DNA of 64,000 bases from Hydrogenophilales bacterium (GCA_016195805.1 JACPYT010000002.1:283363-347362); one strand, 5' to 3'. Counted from the stretch's first letter, positions 44,484 to 57,655 are shown. Numbers and translations: made by a program. The notes: a model not told the origin generated them from the sequence alone.

Positions 44484-45062
44484 CATGACCTCCAATGCCA
44501 GTCAGTCCTCCTCCCCGGATGATGGAAACGCCTTGTTATGCAGGCTAAGGCTACGATTCAACATGATGTTGCGCGCCAGCCATGCGCCAGATGCCAGAAA
44601 CGCTGACTATTCAACTCACGCTAGCATCTATGGCGGTCATGTCAATTTGCTCACGAAGTGGGTTGCGGTTTTGGCCGATCCGGGCCAACTGGCAGCTTTC
44701 CGGCCGGGCCTCTGCGCCCTTTGCTGGAGAGACCTGGGGTATTGGCACACAAACCTTTGCCAGGCCCGGATTTACGATAATCACGACGAAGGCATATGAG
44801 GCCGGGTGAATGACCAAGCTATTGATTTTTTGGGTTGTCATTAGCAACTTGAGCCTGGCCATCGCACAACTTCAAGCGGCCATCCAGCGCTAGGATTGAA
44901 CTAACAGCGGCCTGCACGCATCGATATCTGCACGGCCCGAAACCTTCCTGAGCGCAACCGCCTGATCATCCCATCGTTGGCCATGGAAGCCGGCCTGGTA
45001 TCGGAGCCGGATAGTGCGTCGGAATTGAACACGCCGATTCGGGCTTCCCAATAAAGGACACC
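44484..45062. other. Gene-free region between divergent aprM and glucoamylase
   Basis: About 580 bases with lower GC than the neighbours. A possible 27-codon hydrophobic frame lies at 44810-44893 (+), but it lacks a clear ribosome site and is not annotated as a gene. Promoters for aprMBA (left) and the GH15 operon (right) should be here. A partial -35/-10 pair for aprM is listed separately. No RNA gene or repeat was recognised. Confidence 0.5.
44533..44561 (-). promoter_or_regulatory. Candidate promoter of aprMBA
   Basis: On the minus strand TTGAAT and TAACAA are separated by 17 bases and lie about 50 bases upstream of aprM. The -10 element is a weak match to TATAAT, so confidence is low. 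Confidence 0.28.
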
Positions 45063-47447
45063 ATGAAAAACAAGGTCGCCCAGCCATCGGGCAAAGCCCC
45101 CGCATCGCATTGGAGCAACCCCGTCTGGGCATCCGCACGCAAGGATATGGTCGGCAACGCGCTGGGTACATCGAGATTGTGGTTCAGCGTCGCGCAAGGA
45201 ATCGTCAGCGAGGTGTATTACCCGCGCATCGACATCCCCCAGCTCAAGGATCTGGGATTCATCGTCGCCGATGACCAAGGTTTTTGGCGGGAAATTCGCC
45301 AACAGCCGGGCTACACCCTGGAATTCGCCGCGCCAGGCATCCCGGCGCTGACGATCCGCCACGCGCACCCGCGTTTCAGTTTCAGCCTCAGGATCTGCCC
45401 CGATCCACAGCGCGATGTCCTGTTGCTGGATATCGAACTCGGCGGCGACGACAGCCTGCGCCCCTACTTGCTGGCGGCCCCGCGTCTGGGTGGGGATGCC
45501 GGCAATAACCGCGGCTGGGCCGATGCATGGGAAGGCCGCCCACTCTTGTGGGCGGAACAAGGTCTGTTTGGCATGGCATTGATGTGCGCCGACGCCGACG
45601 GGCTCCCGGGTTTTGGCAGGCGCTCGGTAGGCAGCGTGGGTGAAAGCGATCTATGGCAGGATTTCGATCGCCACCGGCGCATGACCTGGAGTTTTGCCGA
45701 AACCGAGCCGGGCGAAGTGGCGCTGGGCGGCGAACTGCCGCGCCGCTGCACCCTGGCCCTGGCGCTGGGCAGCAGCAAGGAAGCCGCGGCAACCCTGGCA
45801 TGGAGTGCGCTGATGCAGGGTTTCGAGTCGGCCTGGCAAGGCCAGTGCGAGGACTGGGCCGGCTGGCAACAAAGCTGGCAACCGCCGCCCGCGCTCGCTG
45901 CCCTGCCGGATACGGCGCGCCAGTTGCTGCAACGCTCGGCGAGCGTACTCAAGATGCACCAGGATCGTACCTATCCCGGGGCCGCGGTCGCCAGCCTGTC
46001 GGTGCCCTGGGGCGAAGCCAGCTCCAGCCGGGGCGGCTATCATCTGGTGTGGTCGAGGGATCTGGTGGAAACGGCGGGCGCACTGCTGGCGATGGACCAG
46101 TTCGACGATGCGCAAGCCGTATTGTGCTATCTAATCGCCACCCAGCAGGCCGACGGCCACTGGCTGCAAAACCAGTGGCTGGGCGGCAAGCCGTTCTGGC
46201 AGGGTATCCAGCTGGACGAAACCGCGTTCCCGGTCTTGCTGGCCGCCGCCCTGCACGCACGCGGCGCGCTGGCGCAGGTTCCGGTGCGCGACATGGTGCA
46301 CCGTGCGCTCGACTTCATCCTGCGCCAGGGCCCGGCCACCGGACAGGATCGCTGGGAAGAGGACGCAGGCCTCAACACGTTCACCCTGGCCGTGGCCATC
46401 GCCGCGCTGGTGGAGGGGGCGGCATTGCTGGACGGTCGCGAGCGCGAATGCGCGTTGATGCTGGCGGATTACTGGAATGCCCGGCTGGAGGACTGGACCT
46501 GGGCGGAAGACACGGTCCTGGCACGCAGCCTGGGCGTGCCCGGCTACTATCTGCGCAGCGCGCCCACCGACGAACTGTGCCACGATGGCGCCAAACTCGA
46601 ACACCTGCTGATCAAGAACCGCAGCCTTGATCCAGGCTTGCCTGCCGACGAGCAACTGGCGACCGATTTCCTGCAGCTGGTGCGCTATGGTCTGCGCGAC
46701 CCCCATGACCCGCGCATCGTGGCGAGCGTGACCGCCATCGACAGGCTGCTCAAGACCGACACGCCCAACGGTCCGGTATGGCACCGCTACAACGGCGACG
46801 GCTACGGCGAGCACGCGGACGGCAGACCCTTCGACGGCAGCGGGCACGGACGCGGCTGGCCGCTGCTCACGGGCGAGCGCGGCCACTATGCCTTGATGGC
46901 CGGAGAAGATGTCCTGCCCTACATCGAGGCGATGGCCGCCATGACCGGCACGGGTGGCCTGCTGCCGGAACAGGTATGGGATGCCGACCCTCTGCCCGCG
47001 CACGATCTCTACCCCGGAAGGCCCAGCGGATCCGCCATGCCGCTGGTGTGGGCGCACGCCGAATACATCAAGCTGTGCCTGAGTCATGCCCAGGGCTATC
47101 CGGTGGATCGCCCGGCACAGACCTGGCTGCGCTATCACGGCCAGCCGCCGCGCATTCCCTATTCCCTGTGGCGCCTGAAACAACGCCTGCGCAACCTGCC
47201 TGCCGGCAAGGAGCTGCGTCTGCTGCTGCATCTCCCGGCGCGCGTGCACTGGGGACGCAACGGCTGGCAGGACATCGCCGACGTGGACACGCAGGACTGG
47301 GGACTGGCGCACATCGCCGTCCTGCCGACGACGACGCTGAATCCCGGCGACACGCTGGAATTCACCCTGTACTGGCCGGACACCGGGCAATGGCAGGGGG
47401 AGGATTTCCAGATCCGCATCGTGACTGCAGGGGAGCCATCATGCTGA
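45063..47447 (+). CDS. GH15 glucoamylase / glucan 1,4-alpha-glucosidase
   Basis: A 794-residue glycoside hydrolase family 15 enzyme without signal peptide, so it should act on intracellular alpha-glucans (glycogen or maltodextrins) and release glucose. The first 260 residues form the beta-sandwich domain of bacterial glucoamylases, followed by the (alpha/alpha)6 barrel. Catalytic residues are predicted as the general acid in WEEDAG (Glu432/Glu433) and the base Glu636 in LLPEQVWD; the substrate motif GGYHLVWSRDL is intact near residue 325. AAAGGA precedes the ATG. It overlaps the SDR gene by seven bases, which links glucose release with glucose oxidation. Confidence 0.92.
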   Translation: MKNKVAQPSGKAPASHWSNPVWASARKDMVGNALGTSRLWFSVAQGIVSEVYYPRIDIPQLKDLGFIVADDQGFWREIRQQPGYTLEFAAPGIPALTIRHAHPRFSFSLRICPDPQRDVLLLDIELGGDDSLRPYLLAAPRLGGDAGNNRGWADAWEGRPLLWAEQGLFGMALMCADADGLPGFGRRSVGSVGESDLWQDFDRHRRMTWSFAETEPGEVALGGELPRRCTLALALGSSKEAAATLAWSALMQGFESAWQGQCEDWAGWQQSWQPPPALAALPDTARQLLQRSASVLKMHQDRTYPGAAVASLSVPWGEASSSRGGYHLVWSRDLVETAGALLAMDQFDDAQAVLCYLIATQQADGHWLQNQWLGGKPFWQGIQLDETAFPVLLAAALHARGALAQVPVRDMVHRALDFILRQGPATGQDRWEEDAGLNTFTLAVAIAALVEGAALLDGRERECALMLADYWNARLEDWTWAEDTVLARSLGVPGYYLRSAPTDELCHDGAKLEHLLIKNRSLDPGLPADEQLATDFLQLVRYGLRDPHDPRIVASVTAIDRLLKTDTPNGPVWHRYNGDGYGEHADGRPFDGSGHGRGWPLLTGERGHYALMAGEDVLPYIEAMAAMTGTGGLLPEQVWDADPLPAHDLYPGRPSGSAMPLVWAHAEYIKLCLSHAQGYPVDRPAQTWLRYHGQPPRIPYSLWRLKQRLRNLPAGKELRLLLHLPARVHWGRNGWQDIADVDTQDWGLAHIAVLPTTTLNPGDTLEFTLYWPDTGQWQGEDFQIRIVTAGEPSC

Positions 47448-48226
47448 ATATCGACTTGAGCGGGCGCCGGGCGCTGGTCACCGGTTCCAGTTCCGGCCTG
47501 GGCGAAGCCATCGCCATGGCTTTGTCCGGCGCGGGTGCCCGGGTGGCGATCCACTATCGCAAGGCACGTGCAGCCGCGGATGCGGTGGTGGATCGCATCG
47601 CCCGGCAAGGCGGCACGGCGCAGGCGTTTCAGGCCGACATCTCGGCGCCCGAAGAAGTGGTTCGGCTCTTCACCGAAGTCGGCGCCGCATTCGGCGGGCT
47701 GGATATTCTGGTTAACAACGCCGGCATGGACGGCGGCGCGGCCAATTGTGCGGACAGCGAGCCAGACCGGTGGGCGCGTGTCATCGCGGTCGACCTGCAA
47801 GGTCCCTACTACTGCGCGCGCCAAGCGCTGCATTGGATGCTGCCGCAGAAACGCGGGGTCATCATCAACATCACCTCGGTGCACGAATTCATTCCCTGGT
47901 CGGGCTACAGCGCCTACACCAGCGCCAAGGCGGGGCTGTCGATGTTCACCAAGACCCTCGCCCAGGAAGTGGCGGCGAGCGGCGTGCGCGTGCTGGCCAT
48001 CGCGCCCGGCGCGATCAAGACCCCGATCAACGCCAGCGTCTGGCAAGACCCGCAAGGACTGGCCGACCTGGATCAGAAGATCGCCATGGGCCGGCTGGGC
48101 GAGCCGGCCGAAATCGGCCAGGTCGCGGCTTTCCTGGCCAGCGACCTGGCCAGTTACATCACCGGCACCAGCATCGCAGTGGACGGCGGCATGCTGATCT
48201 ACCCCGAATTCCGCCATGGCGGATGA
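47441..48226 (+). CDS. SDR-family oxidoreductase (glucose 1-dehydrogenase-like)
   Basis: A 261-residue classical short-chain dehydrogenase. The cofactor motif VTGSSSGLGEA lies at residues 13-23, NNAGMDGG near 88, the catalytic serine in NITSVHEF, and the Tyr-Lys pair in YTSAK near residue 157. C-terminal VDGGMLIYPEF is typical of glucose 1-dehydrogenase-type SDRs. The ATG at 47441 follows GGGGAG and overlaps the glucoamylase stop. Oxidation of glucose released by GH15 to gluconolactone is the likely job, inferred from sequence style and coupling. Exact substrate is not proven. Confidence 0.88.
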   Translation: MLNIDLSGRRALVTGSSSGLGEAIAMALSGAGARVAIHYRKARAAADAVVDRIARQGGTAQAFQADISAPEEVVRLFTEVGAAFGGLDILVNNAGMDGGAANCADSEPDRWARVIAVDLQGPYYCARQALHWMLPQKRGVIINITSVHEFIPWSGYSAYTSAKAGLSMFTKTLAQEVAASGVRVLAIAPGAIKTPINASVWQDPQGLADLDQKIAMGRLGEPAEIGQVAAFLASDLASYITGTSIAVDGGMLIYPEFRHGG

Positions 48227-48416
48227 ACAGGATGCCGACCTGATCATCGTCGGCGGGGGCACCGGGTACGGCACGCGGGTTTGCGCACGGGCACCCGGCG
48301 GCCTCTCCATTCTGGTGCTGGAACGGGAAGAGCATCTGCCCAGGGGAAAAGCCACTGACAGGTGGATGCGGTGTTTCAGGCCCACCGCTACCCCACCCGC
48401 GTCGTGGCTGAATTAG
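48216..48416 (+). pseudogene. Truncated FAD-dependent oxidoreductase (N-terminal remnant)
   Basis: A 66-codon frame overlapping the SDR stop by 11 bases. It begins with a Rossmann dinucleotide-binding motif (DADLIIVGGGTGYGTR) and the beta2 strand LSILVLEREEH, as in GMC-type or related FAD oxidoreductases, which normally run to about 500 residues. After this the sequence loses resemblance and stops. The glycine in the third position of the GxGxxG motif is replaced. It looks like the surviving start of a gene that followed the SDR in the same operon, with the rest deleted. Around 48362-48440 another frame reads like protein, which hints at a frameshift. Confidence 0.6.
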
Positions 48417-48703
48417 CAGGTTGCTCGGGCCCCCTGTAGCAAAACAGGCCCATCCACCCCTCAAAACCGTCCCGATTCGGGGCTACGGTAGTGAACACAA
48501 AAAACCTTCATGCGGATGTCACGGGCGTGTCTTCGCGTCGGACTACGGTGGCTGGGCAGCCTACTGCATCGTCCCTGGATACAGGGCCTACCGGGTAGAG
48601 GTTCCGCTCCCGATCCCGCGCAATGAAACAAGGATGGAGCACGCGACGATTCCCTCGCCCGGATATCGAATCACGCCTACCAATCTACGTAAAGGACAAA
48701 AGC

Positions 48704-50497
48704 ATGCGCGTAAACAACCTGCCCCGATTGACGCTGATGGCGCTGAGCATCGCAGCCATCGGTCATGTTTCAGCCCTCTATGCAGCAGACGACGGGGCGT
48801 CCGAGCACCGTCGCGGCCGGCACACCCTTACCCCGATTGAGCACGTCATCGTTATCATGGGTGAGAACCATACGTTCGACAACGTGTACGGCGGCTACCG
48901 TCCGCCCCGCGGCCAGTCGGTCAGGAACCTGCTTTCGCAGGGCATCATCAATGCCGATGGCAGCCCGGGGCCCAATTTTTCCAAGGCTGCGCAGCAACAG
49001 GCCAGCAACCCGAATCTCTACATGCTGGACCCCTTGCAGACCGGCCCCTATGCCACCTTGCCGCAGCCGAACACGACCTATGCCACCGGCCAGACACCAG
49101 GCGTGCCGGACCCGCGCTTCCCAGCGGATCTCCCGAATGGCCCCTTCCAGATCACGAAATACGTGAGCTATGACGCACATGTGGGTGATCCGGTGCACCG
49201 CTTCTTCCAAATGTGGCAACAGCATGACAAGGGCAGGAATGACCTGTTTCCCTGGGTCGCCGAAACGGTCGGCGTCGGTCCCCAGAACAGTTCGCACATT
49301 ACGCCCAACAACACTTATCAGGGCGGCCTCGCCATGGGGTTCTATAACATGAGCACCGGCGACGCCCCCTACTTCAAGGCGCTCGCGGAAGACTATGCCA
49401 TGAGCGACAACTACCATCAGTCGATCATGGGGGGAACGGGCGCGAACTTCATCGCGATCGTCACGGGTGACGTGGCCTACCACAATGCAAACGGCGCTGC
49501 GGACGTACCGCCTGCGAACCAGATCGAGAACCCGAACCCGCAAGCCGGGACCAACAACTTCTACCAGCAGGATGGCTACGGCGGCGGTTCCTACGTGAAC
49601 TGTGCCGACGCAAGCCAGCCCGGCGTCAGCGCGGTCCTGGATTACATCAATGGCTTGCCGGGCGAAGCGTTCCGCGGCGGCAATTGTGCGGCCGGCCACT
49701 ACTACCTGCTCAACAACTATGGCCTTGGCTACACGGCAACCGGCCAAGTCAAGCCGCTGGGGGCGAACATCTTCACGCTGCCTCCGCAGACGCTCCCCAC
49801 CATTGCCGATGCGCTTTCCGACAAGGACATTTCCTGGAAGTGGTACAGCGGCGGTCGCAACAACGGCAACCCGACCGGCGAGTATTGTTCGATCTGCGAC
49901 CCGCTGACCGGCTTCACGTCGGTCATGACCTCCTCGCTCAAGGACAATCTCCAGGACGTGACGCAGTTCTATCAGGATGTGCTCGACGAGAAGAGCATGC
50001 CGGCAGTGGCCTTCATCCGGCCCTTCGAAAGCATGGCCGGCCATCCGGCGAACTCGACGATGGACGGCTACGAAAATTTCGTGAAGGACATCATCAGTCG
50101 AGTGAAGGGCAACAAGAAACTCTGGGCGAAGACGGCAATTCTCATCACGATGGATGAAGGCGGCGGCTATTACGACACAGGCTATATCCAGCCCGTCGAT
50201 TTCTTCGGGGATGGCACGCGCATTCCGATGGTCGTCGTCTCGCCGTTCGCGAAGAAGGGCCACGTGGACCACAGCTATAGCGACCACGCTTCGATCCTTA
50301 AATTCATCGAGAAGAACTGGCGCTTGCAGCCGCTGTCCGAACGCAGCCGCGACAACCTGCCCAATCCCGTCGCCAGCGCACGGGACCCCTATGTGCCGCT
50401 CAACCGGCCGGCGGTCGGGGATCTGATGGGCATGTTCTCGTTTGAGCATGCGGCTGAAAATTCCCGCGACCAGGTCGGGCACAACGACGACAAGTAA
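48704..50497 (+). CDS. Secreted phospholipase C / acid phosphatase-family phosphoesterase
   Basis: A 597-residue exported protein. The start at 48704 follows AAAGGAC and gives a signal peptide ending near ALYAA. The family pattern VIVIMGENHTFDNVYGGY near residues 49-66 contains the metal-binding Glu-Asn and the nucleophile threonine region of the phosphoesterase (AcpA/PLC) family; further blocks are SDNYHQSIMGGTGANF, TMDEGGGYYD near residue 485, and the DHASILKFIEKNW end. It should hydrolyse phosphate esters or phospholipids in the periplasm or outside. A strong terminator follows. The precise substrate is not predictable. Confidence 0.88.
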   Translation: MRVNNLPRLTLMALSIAAIGHVSALYAADDGASEHRRGRHTLTPIEHVIVIMGENHTFDNVYGGYRPPRGQSVRNLLSQGIINADGSPGPNFSKAAQQQASNPNLYMLDPLQTGPYATLPQPNTTYATGQTPGVPDPRFPADLPNGPFQITKYVSYDAHVGDPVHRFFQMWQQHDKGRNDLFPWVAETVGVGPQNSSHITPNNTYQGGLAMGFYNMSTGDAPYFKALAEDYAMSDNYHQSIMGGTGANFIAIVTGDVAYHNANGAADVPPANQIENPNPQAGTNNFYQQDGYGGGSYVNCADASQPGVSAVLDYINGLPGEAFRGGNCAAGHYYLLNNYGLGYTATGQVKPLGANIFTLPPQTLPTIADALSDKDISWKWYSGGRNNGNPTGEYCSICDPLTGFTSVMTSSLKDNLQDVTQFYQDVLDEKSMPAVAFIRPFESMAGHPANSTMDGYENFVKDIISRVKGNKKLWAKTAILITMDEGGGYYDTGYIQPVDFFGDGTRIPMVVVSPFAKKGHVDHSYSDHASILKFIEKNWRLQPLSERSRDNLPNPVASARDPYVPLNRPAVGDLMGMFSFEHAAENSRDQVGHNDDK

Positions 50498-50521
50498 CGG
50501 CTTTTCGCAGTAAGGGGTCAG

Positions 50522-50556
50522 GACGGCCGGGGTGGGAACCCCGGCCGTCTTTTCTT
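50522..50556 (+). terminator. Intrinsic terminator after the phosphoesterase gene
   Basis: A perfect 12-bp stem (GACGGCCGGGGT / ACCCCGGCCGTC) with a 4-base loop is followed by TTTTCTT, 24 bases after the stop codon at 50495-50497. It acts on the plus strand; on the minus strand no T-run follows the stem, although the hairpin lies just past the end of ureG. Confidence 0.92.
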
Positions 50557-50562
50557 CCAACA

Positions 50563-51173
<611 letters not shown>

Positions 51174-51177
<4 letters not shown>

Positions 51178-51842
51178 GATCTGAACAATCTCGTGTACTG
51201 GGTTTCGTGGCGGCTGCTGGCGATGGCGAACGCCGGCAGGACATTGTGGGTGGCCTCGATCGGGCAGGCGGCGGCGTCTTCGGCGAGCGTCGGGATGCGT
51301 TGCCCCAGGGCCAGCAGCATGCGCTGGCCGGCGGTTTGCCCGAGCGGGACGGCTTTCACTGCGGCCATGACCTGGTTTTCGGCCCAGGCCCAGAGGTAGC
51401 CGCCGATCGCATCGGGGGCAGGAATGGACCAGGCCGCCGCCGCGCAACTCCAAGCCAGGGGAAAACTCGGCGCGCTGAAATCGGCGAGCGGCGCTGCCGG
51501 AAAATCCGCCAGATCCGTCAGCAGGCGGGTGAGCGAATGGCCCATCTGCAGGGTTTCGGCGCGCAGCTCTGAACTCTCGCGGCTGGCGATGAATTCGGCA
51601 TCCAGTTCGGCCAGTCGCGCCGTGTCGCGGCTTCCCCAGGCCGCCAGCATGTGCGCCAGGTAGACCGCTTCGAAACGCGCAACGCCGAATGCCAGGCAAT
51701 CGCCGATCCAGGCCAGCGCGGTGTCCTCGTTCCTTACCGCACCCGTTTCCACCGCCCATTCCAAGCCCTGGGAATAGGTATACGCGCCGACCGGCAGGGT
51801 CGGGCTGGCCAGATGCAGCAGCCGGATCAGGGCGGTGTTCAT
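51174..51842 (-). CDS. ureF: Urease accessory protein UreF
   Basis: A 222-residue all-helical chaperone that joins UreD and UreG on apo-urease during nickel insertion. Typical UreF features are [25 protein letters not shown] near the N-terminus and the [11 protein letters not shown]-terminus that mediates UreG contact. It overlaps ureE and ureG by four bases each, so expression is tightly coupled. Length is normal. Confidence 0.95.
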
Positions 51843-52351
51843 CTGCGTCCGAGCAGCATCATGTCGTGGATGCGCGGGCCGCGTCCTTCGCCGTCGGCGC
51901 TGTGTCCGTGCGGATGGGCATGGCCGCCGTGGCCGCCATAGGCGCCGCTCTCGGGGTCGAAGGGTGCTTCGCTTTCGCTGACCGACAGTCCCAGTCCGCG
52001 CACCATCTCGCCCAGCACGTGATCGCGCGCGAAGCGCACCAGACCGGGCTGCAGTTCCACCGCCACGTGGCGGTTGCCCAGGTGGTAGGCGGCACGCGCC
52101 AGCAGGAGGGCATCATCGCTGCGGACCTCCAGCACCGATTCCGGGGCGGCGATCACCTCGACGACGCGGCCGTCGTTGGCGAGCAGGCGATCGCCCGCCC
52201 GCAGCACCGTGCCGCGCGCCAGAAACAGGCCAGCCTCCTCGCCGCTCTGCAGTCGCGTACGCAGCCGGCTCTTGCAGCGCAGGTCGAAAGGCAGCACCAG
52301 ACGTTCGGTGGGCTGTTGATCCGAAGGCGCGCGGTGTTCGATGACGATCAT
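51839..52351 (-). CDS. ureE: Urease accessory nickel metallochaperone UreE
   Basis: A 170-residue protein that binds nickel and gives it to the UreG complex. The N-terminal peptide-binding domain is followed by the metal-binding domain ([21 protein letters not shown]), and a histidine-rich tail [12 protein letters not shown] near residues 139-150 can hold extra nickel. The start at 52351 lies 13 bases after the ureC stop; upstream codons in the same frame do not resemble the family. Confidence 0.95.
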   Translation of the reverse strand: MIVIEHRAPSDQQPTERLVLPFDLRCKSRLRTRLQSGEEAGLFLARGTVLRAGDRLLANDGRVVEVIAAPESVLEVRSDDALLLARAAYHLGNRHVAVELQPGLVRFARDHVLGEMVRGLGLSVSESEAPFDPESGAYGGHGGHAHPHGHSADGEGRGPRIHDMMLLGRR

Positions 52352-52364
52352 GGTCGAAGGTGGC

Positions 52365-54073
<1,709 letters not shown>

Positions 54074-54077
<4 letters not shown>

Positions 54078-54379
54078 AGCGCCCCCTGAATCCGCGCCTG
54101 AAAGCCGTACACCTTGCGCGCGCCTGCATAGGCGACGAGTTCCACCGTACGGGTCTGGCCCGGCTCGAAGCGCACCGCCGTGCCCGCCGCGATGTTGAGG
54201 CGCATGCCGCGCGCCTGTTCGCGGTCGAAGGCCAGCGCGGCATTGGTCTCATAAAAGTGGTAGTGGGAGCCGACCTGGATCGGACGGTCGCCGGTATTGG
54301 CCACTTCCAGCACGCGCGTGGCCCGGCCGGCGTTGAGCTCGATCTCGCCGGGCTGGATCAGCATTTCACCGGGGATCAT
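54074..54379 (-). CDS. ureB: Urease beta subunit
   Basis: A 101-residue structural subunit of the (UreABC)3 complex. Conserved blocks are [18 protein letters not shown] at the start and [31 protein letters not shown] in the middle. It overlaps ureC by four bases. It is separated from ureA by a hupE/ureJ-type gene, an arrangement found in several betaproteobacteria. Confidence 0.97.
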
Positions 54380-54387
54380 GATCCGCC

Positions 54388-54960
54388 TCAGAACAGGGTG
54401 GAGACGACCAGCGCGCCACCCACCCAGGCGACCGCCCGACCCAGCGTACGCGCCCGTTCCTGGCGTTGCCGCAGGGCCGCGTGCGCCAGCAGCATGCCGA
54501 GGCCATGCAGCGCGGCCGAACCGAGCAGCATGCCGGCGAGAACGTTCGTTCCGGAGGACAGTTCCCCGCCGTGCGCCAGGCCGTGGCAGAACGCGAAGCC
54601 GCCGATCAGCCCCAGCGAAACGCTTTCATTCAGGCGCAGCGGCATCGCCAGCATCAGCCCCAGCAACACGACCGACGCGGCGACCATCGGCTCCAGCCCG
54701 GGGAGCGTGATGCCCCCCTGCCCCGCGATCGCACCCATCGCCAGCATGGCCATGAAGAGCGCGGGCGCCTGCCACACCCGGCGGCCGTGCAGCACGCTCC
54801 AGGTCCCCACCATCGCCATGGCGAGCAGATGATCGAGCCCCAGGAATGGATGGACGAAACCGCCGAGGAAACCGTGGCCGCCGTGACCGGGGTGCGCAAA
54901 CGCCGTCGCAGGCAGACAGAGGACGGCAGCGAGCAAAACCTTCTTCAAATTCAGCTTCAT
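54388..54960 (-). CDS. ureJ: HupE/UreJ family nickel permease-like protein
   Basis: A 190-residue membrane protein with a signal-like first helix and about six further helices. The motif [27 protein letters not shown] (residues 23-49) is the histidine-rich signature of HupE/UreJ proteins, which transport nickel or cobalt. A second histidine motif, [11 protein letters not shown], lies near residue 128. Its place between ureA and ureB shows that it supplies nickel for urease. Confidence 0.92.
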   Translation of the reverse strand: MKLNLKKVLLAAVLCLPATAFAHPGHGGHGFLGGFVHPFLGLDHLLAMAMVGTWSVLHGRRVWQAPALFMAMLAMGAIAGQGGITLPGLEPMVAASVVLLGLMLAMPLRLNESVSLGLIGGFAFCHGLAHGGELSSGTNVLAGMLLGSAALHGLGMLLAHAALRQRQERARTLGRAVAWVGGALVVSTLF

Positions 54961-54971
54961 GTGCGTTCCTT

Positions 54972-55274
54972 TTAAACGATGGGATGATGAACGGTGACGA
55001 GCTTGGTGCCGTCTGGAAAGGTGGCTTCCACCTGGATTTCCGGGATCATTTCCGGCACGCCCTCCATGACCTCGTCGCGTGACAGCAGCGTGGTGCCGTA
55101 GCTCATCAGCTCGGCCACCGTGCGGCCGTCGCGCGCGCCTTCCAGGATGGCGGCGGTGATGAAGGCCACCGCCTCGGGGTAGTTGAGCGTGAGACCGCGC
55201 GCACGGCGCCGCTCCGCCAGCAATCCGGCGGTGAAGATCAGCAGCTTGTCCTTTTCGCGTGAGGTCAGTTCCAT
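54972..55274 (-). CDS. ureA: Urease gamma subunit
   Basis: A 100-residue structural subunit. It carries the family pattern [20 protein letters not shown] at the start, [21 protein letters not shown] in the middle, and [17 protein letters not shown] at the end. It is one of the most conserved urease subunits and matches the usual length exactly. It lies 10 bases after ureD and before the nickel permease gene. Confidence 0.98.
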   Translation of the reverse strand: MELTSREKDKLLIFTAGLLAERRRARGLTLNYPEAVAFITAAILEGARDGRTVAELMSYGTTLLSRDEVMEGVPEMIPEIQVEATFPDGTKLVTVHHPIV

Positions 55275-55284
55275 GCCAATTCCT

Positions 55285-56130
55285 TCATGTGTTCCAGATG
55301 CGCGGCCATTGCGCCTCGCGCCCGATCAGGGCCGGACGCAGCACCTGCCACAGGGCGGCAAACCAATGGCGCGCCGCCTCCGACGAATGGCCCAGGTAAC
55401 GCGCCACCAGCAGGTCCGGCAGTTGCGTGAGGCCGTGCCGCGCGCCGGTTTCCAGTACCGGGATCTCGCGGCAGGCGGCCAGTAGGCCCGGCTCGATGTG
55501 CGGCGCCACGGCCAGCAAGGTCCCGCTGACGCTGAAGCCGGCCAGCCCGGCAGGCGAAGCCAGCAACCCGGAGCCGCCCTCCAGCCGTCCCCGTTCCAGC
55601 CAGATGGGCTGCCCCGCGCGACTGACCCGCGTCGCCAGATGCAGGGCACCGTTGCCGAATCCTTCGCCGGACGCCCGGCGCCCCAGGCACAGTATTTCCA
55701 TGCCGATGAAGCAGGCCTCGGCATCCAGGTCGATGGTGCTGTCCATCGCCGCGCGTGCGGCATCGAACACGATGGTCTCCTGCGGTAGCCATTCCAGCAC
55801 CCCGCCCGCTTCCACCGTCAGACCCAGACGCTGCCGGGCCCACGCGCCGCCGCTGCGGTACCACTTGCCCGCCCCCGGCGTGGTCAGCAAGGCGTGCGCG
55901 CCCTGCCCCACCGTCACGTCGATCTCCAGCTCGTCGCCGCCGGCGATGCCGGAGGGCGGATGCAGGACGATGGCATGGCAGACCGCCTCGCCTTCGGGAT
56001 AGAGCGGCTTCTGCACGCGCAAGGGCCCCATGTGCTCGCGGCGGGCGAGGATGGTGGCTGTCTCGCGCCGCTGGAAACCCAGCGCCAGGTGGGCGTGCCA
56101 GGTCGAGGGAAGGGGTTCGGCGAGGTCCAT
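55285..56130 (-). CDS. ureD: Urease accessory protein UreD
   Basis: A 281-residue scaffold that binds apo-urease and starts assembly of the UreDFG nickel-insertion complex. Conserved segments include [21 protein letters not shown] near residue 50, [13 protein letters not shown] near 80, and [16 protein letters not shown] near 110. The ATG at 56130 is preferred; an in-frame ATG at 56166 lies inside the end of urtE. It directly follows urtE and connects the urea transporter genes with the urease genes. Confidence 0.94.
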   Translation of the reverse strand: MDLAEPLPSTWHAHLALGFQRRETATILARREHMGPLRVQKPLYPEGEAVCHAIVLHPPSGIAGGDELEIDVTVGQGAHALLTTPGAGKWYRSGGAWARQRLGLTVEAGGVLEWLPQETIVFDAARAAMDSTIDLDAEACFIGMEILCLGRRASGEGFGNGALHLATRVSRAGQPIWLERGRLEGGSGLLASPAGLAGFSVSGTLLAVAPHIEPGLLAACREIPVLETGARHGLTQLPDLLVARYLGHSSEAARHWFAALWQVLRPALIGREAQWPRIWNT

Positions 56131-56137
56131 GCGTCCG

Positions 56138-56830
56138 TCATACCGAGAGCAATTCCCGCACGCCATCCCGTTCCATGTCGGGGCCGGATCCGTGCTTGAT
56201 GATCACGCCGCGCTCCATGAGCAGGTACTGGTCGGCCAGCGAGCGGGCGAAGTCGTAGTACTGCTCCACCAGCAGGATGGCCATGCTGCCCTCCTCGGCG
56301 AGGACGCGGATGGCGCGCTCGATGTCCTTGATGATGGAGGGCTGGATGCCCTCGGTGGGCTCGTCCAGGATCAGCAGCCTGGGACCGAAGGCCAGCGCGC
56401 GGCCGATGGCCAGCTGCTGCTGCTGGCCGCCGGAGAGGTCGCCGCCGCGCCGTTTCATCATCTGTTTCAGCACCGGGAACATCTCGAAGATGCGTTCCGG
56501 GATGGGCGTGCCGGCGGGTCGGGTGGCGAGGCCCATGCGCAGGTTCTCCTCCACGGTGAGGCGCGGGAAGATCTCGCGGCCCTGCGGCACGTAGCCGATG
56601 CCGGCCTTGACCCGGGCATGCGAAGGCGCCGCGGTGATGTCCTGGCCGTCGAAACGGATGCTGCCGGATCGGGCCGGCAGCAGGCCCATCAGGCACTTGA
56701 GCAGCGTGGTCTTGCCGACGCCGTTGCGGCCCAGCAAGGTGGTGACCTGCCCCTTGCCGGCCTCGAAGCCGACGTCGCGCAGGATGTGGCTGCCGCCGTA
56801 ATACTGGTTGAGGTTCTCTACATTCAACAT
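56138..56830 (-). CDS. urtE: Urea ABC transporter ATPase UrtE
   Basis: A 230-residue LivF-type ATPase. Walker A is LLGRNGVGKTTLL (residues 32-44), the signature is LSGGQQQQLAIGRAL near 133, and Walker B is LLILDEPTEG near 155, with the switch histidine region LLVEQYYDFA, which is Gln/Tyr as usual in LivF/UrtE. It energises urea uptake together with UrtD. It starts three bases after the urtD stop. Confidence 0.96.
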   Translation of the reverse strand: MLNVENLNQYYGGSHILRDVGFEAGKGQVTTLLGRNGVGKTTLLKCLMGLLPARSGSIRFDGQDITAAPSHARVKAGIGYVPQGREIFPRLTVEENLRMGLATRPAGTPIPERIFEMFPVLKQMMKRRGGDLSGGQQQQLAIGRALAFGPRLLILDEPTEGIQPSIIKDIERAIRVLAEEGSMAILLVEQYYDFARSLADQYLLMERGVIIKHGSGPDMERDGVRELLSV

Positions 56831-56833
56831 GCG

Positions 56834-57651
<818 letters not shown>

Positions 57652-57655
<4 letters not shown>

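Noticed and set aside
44810..44893. 27-codon hydrophobic frame before the glucoamylase gene
   Set aside because: No convincing Shine-Dalgarno sequence and no operon overlap, unlike the kdp small ORF; kept only as a remark.
50522..50556. Bidirectional terminator serving also ureG
   Set aside because: On the minus strand the stem is followed by CTGACCCC with no T-run, so only the plus-strand call is supported.
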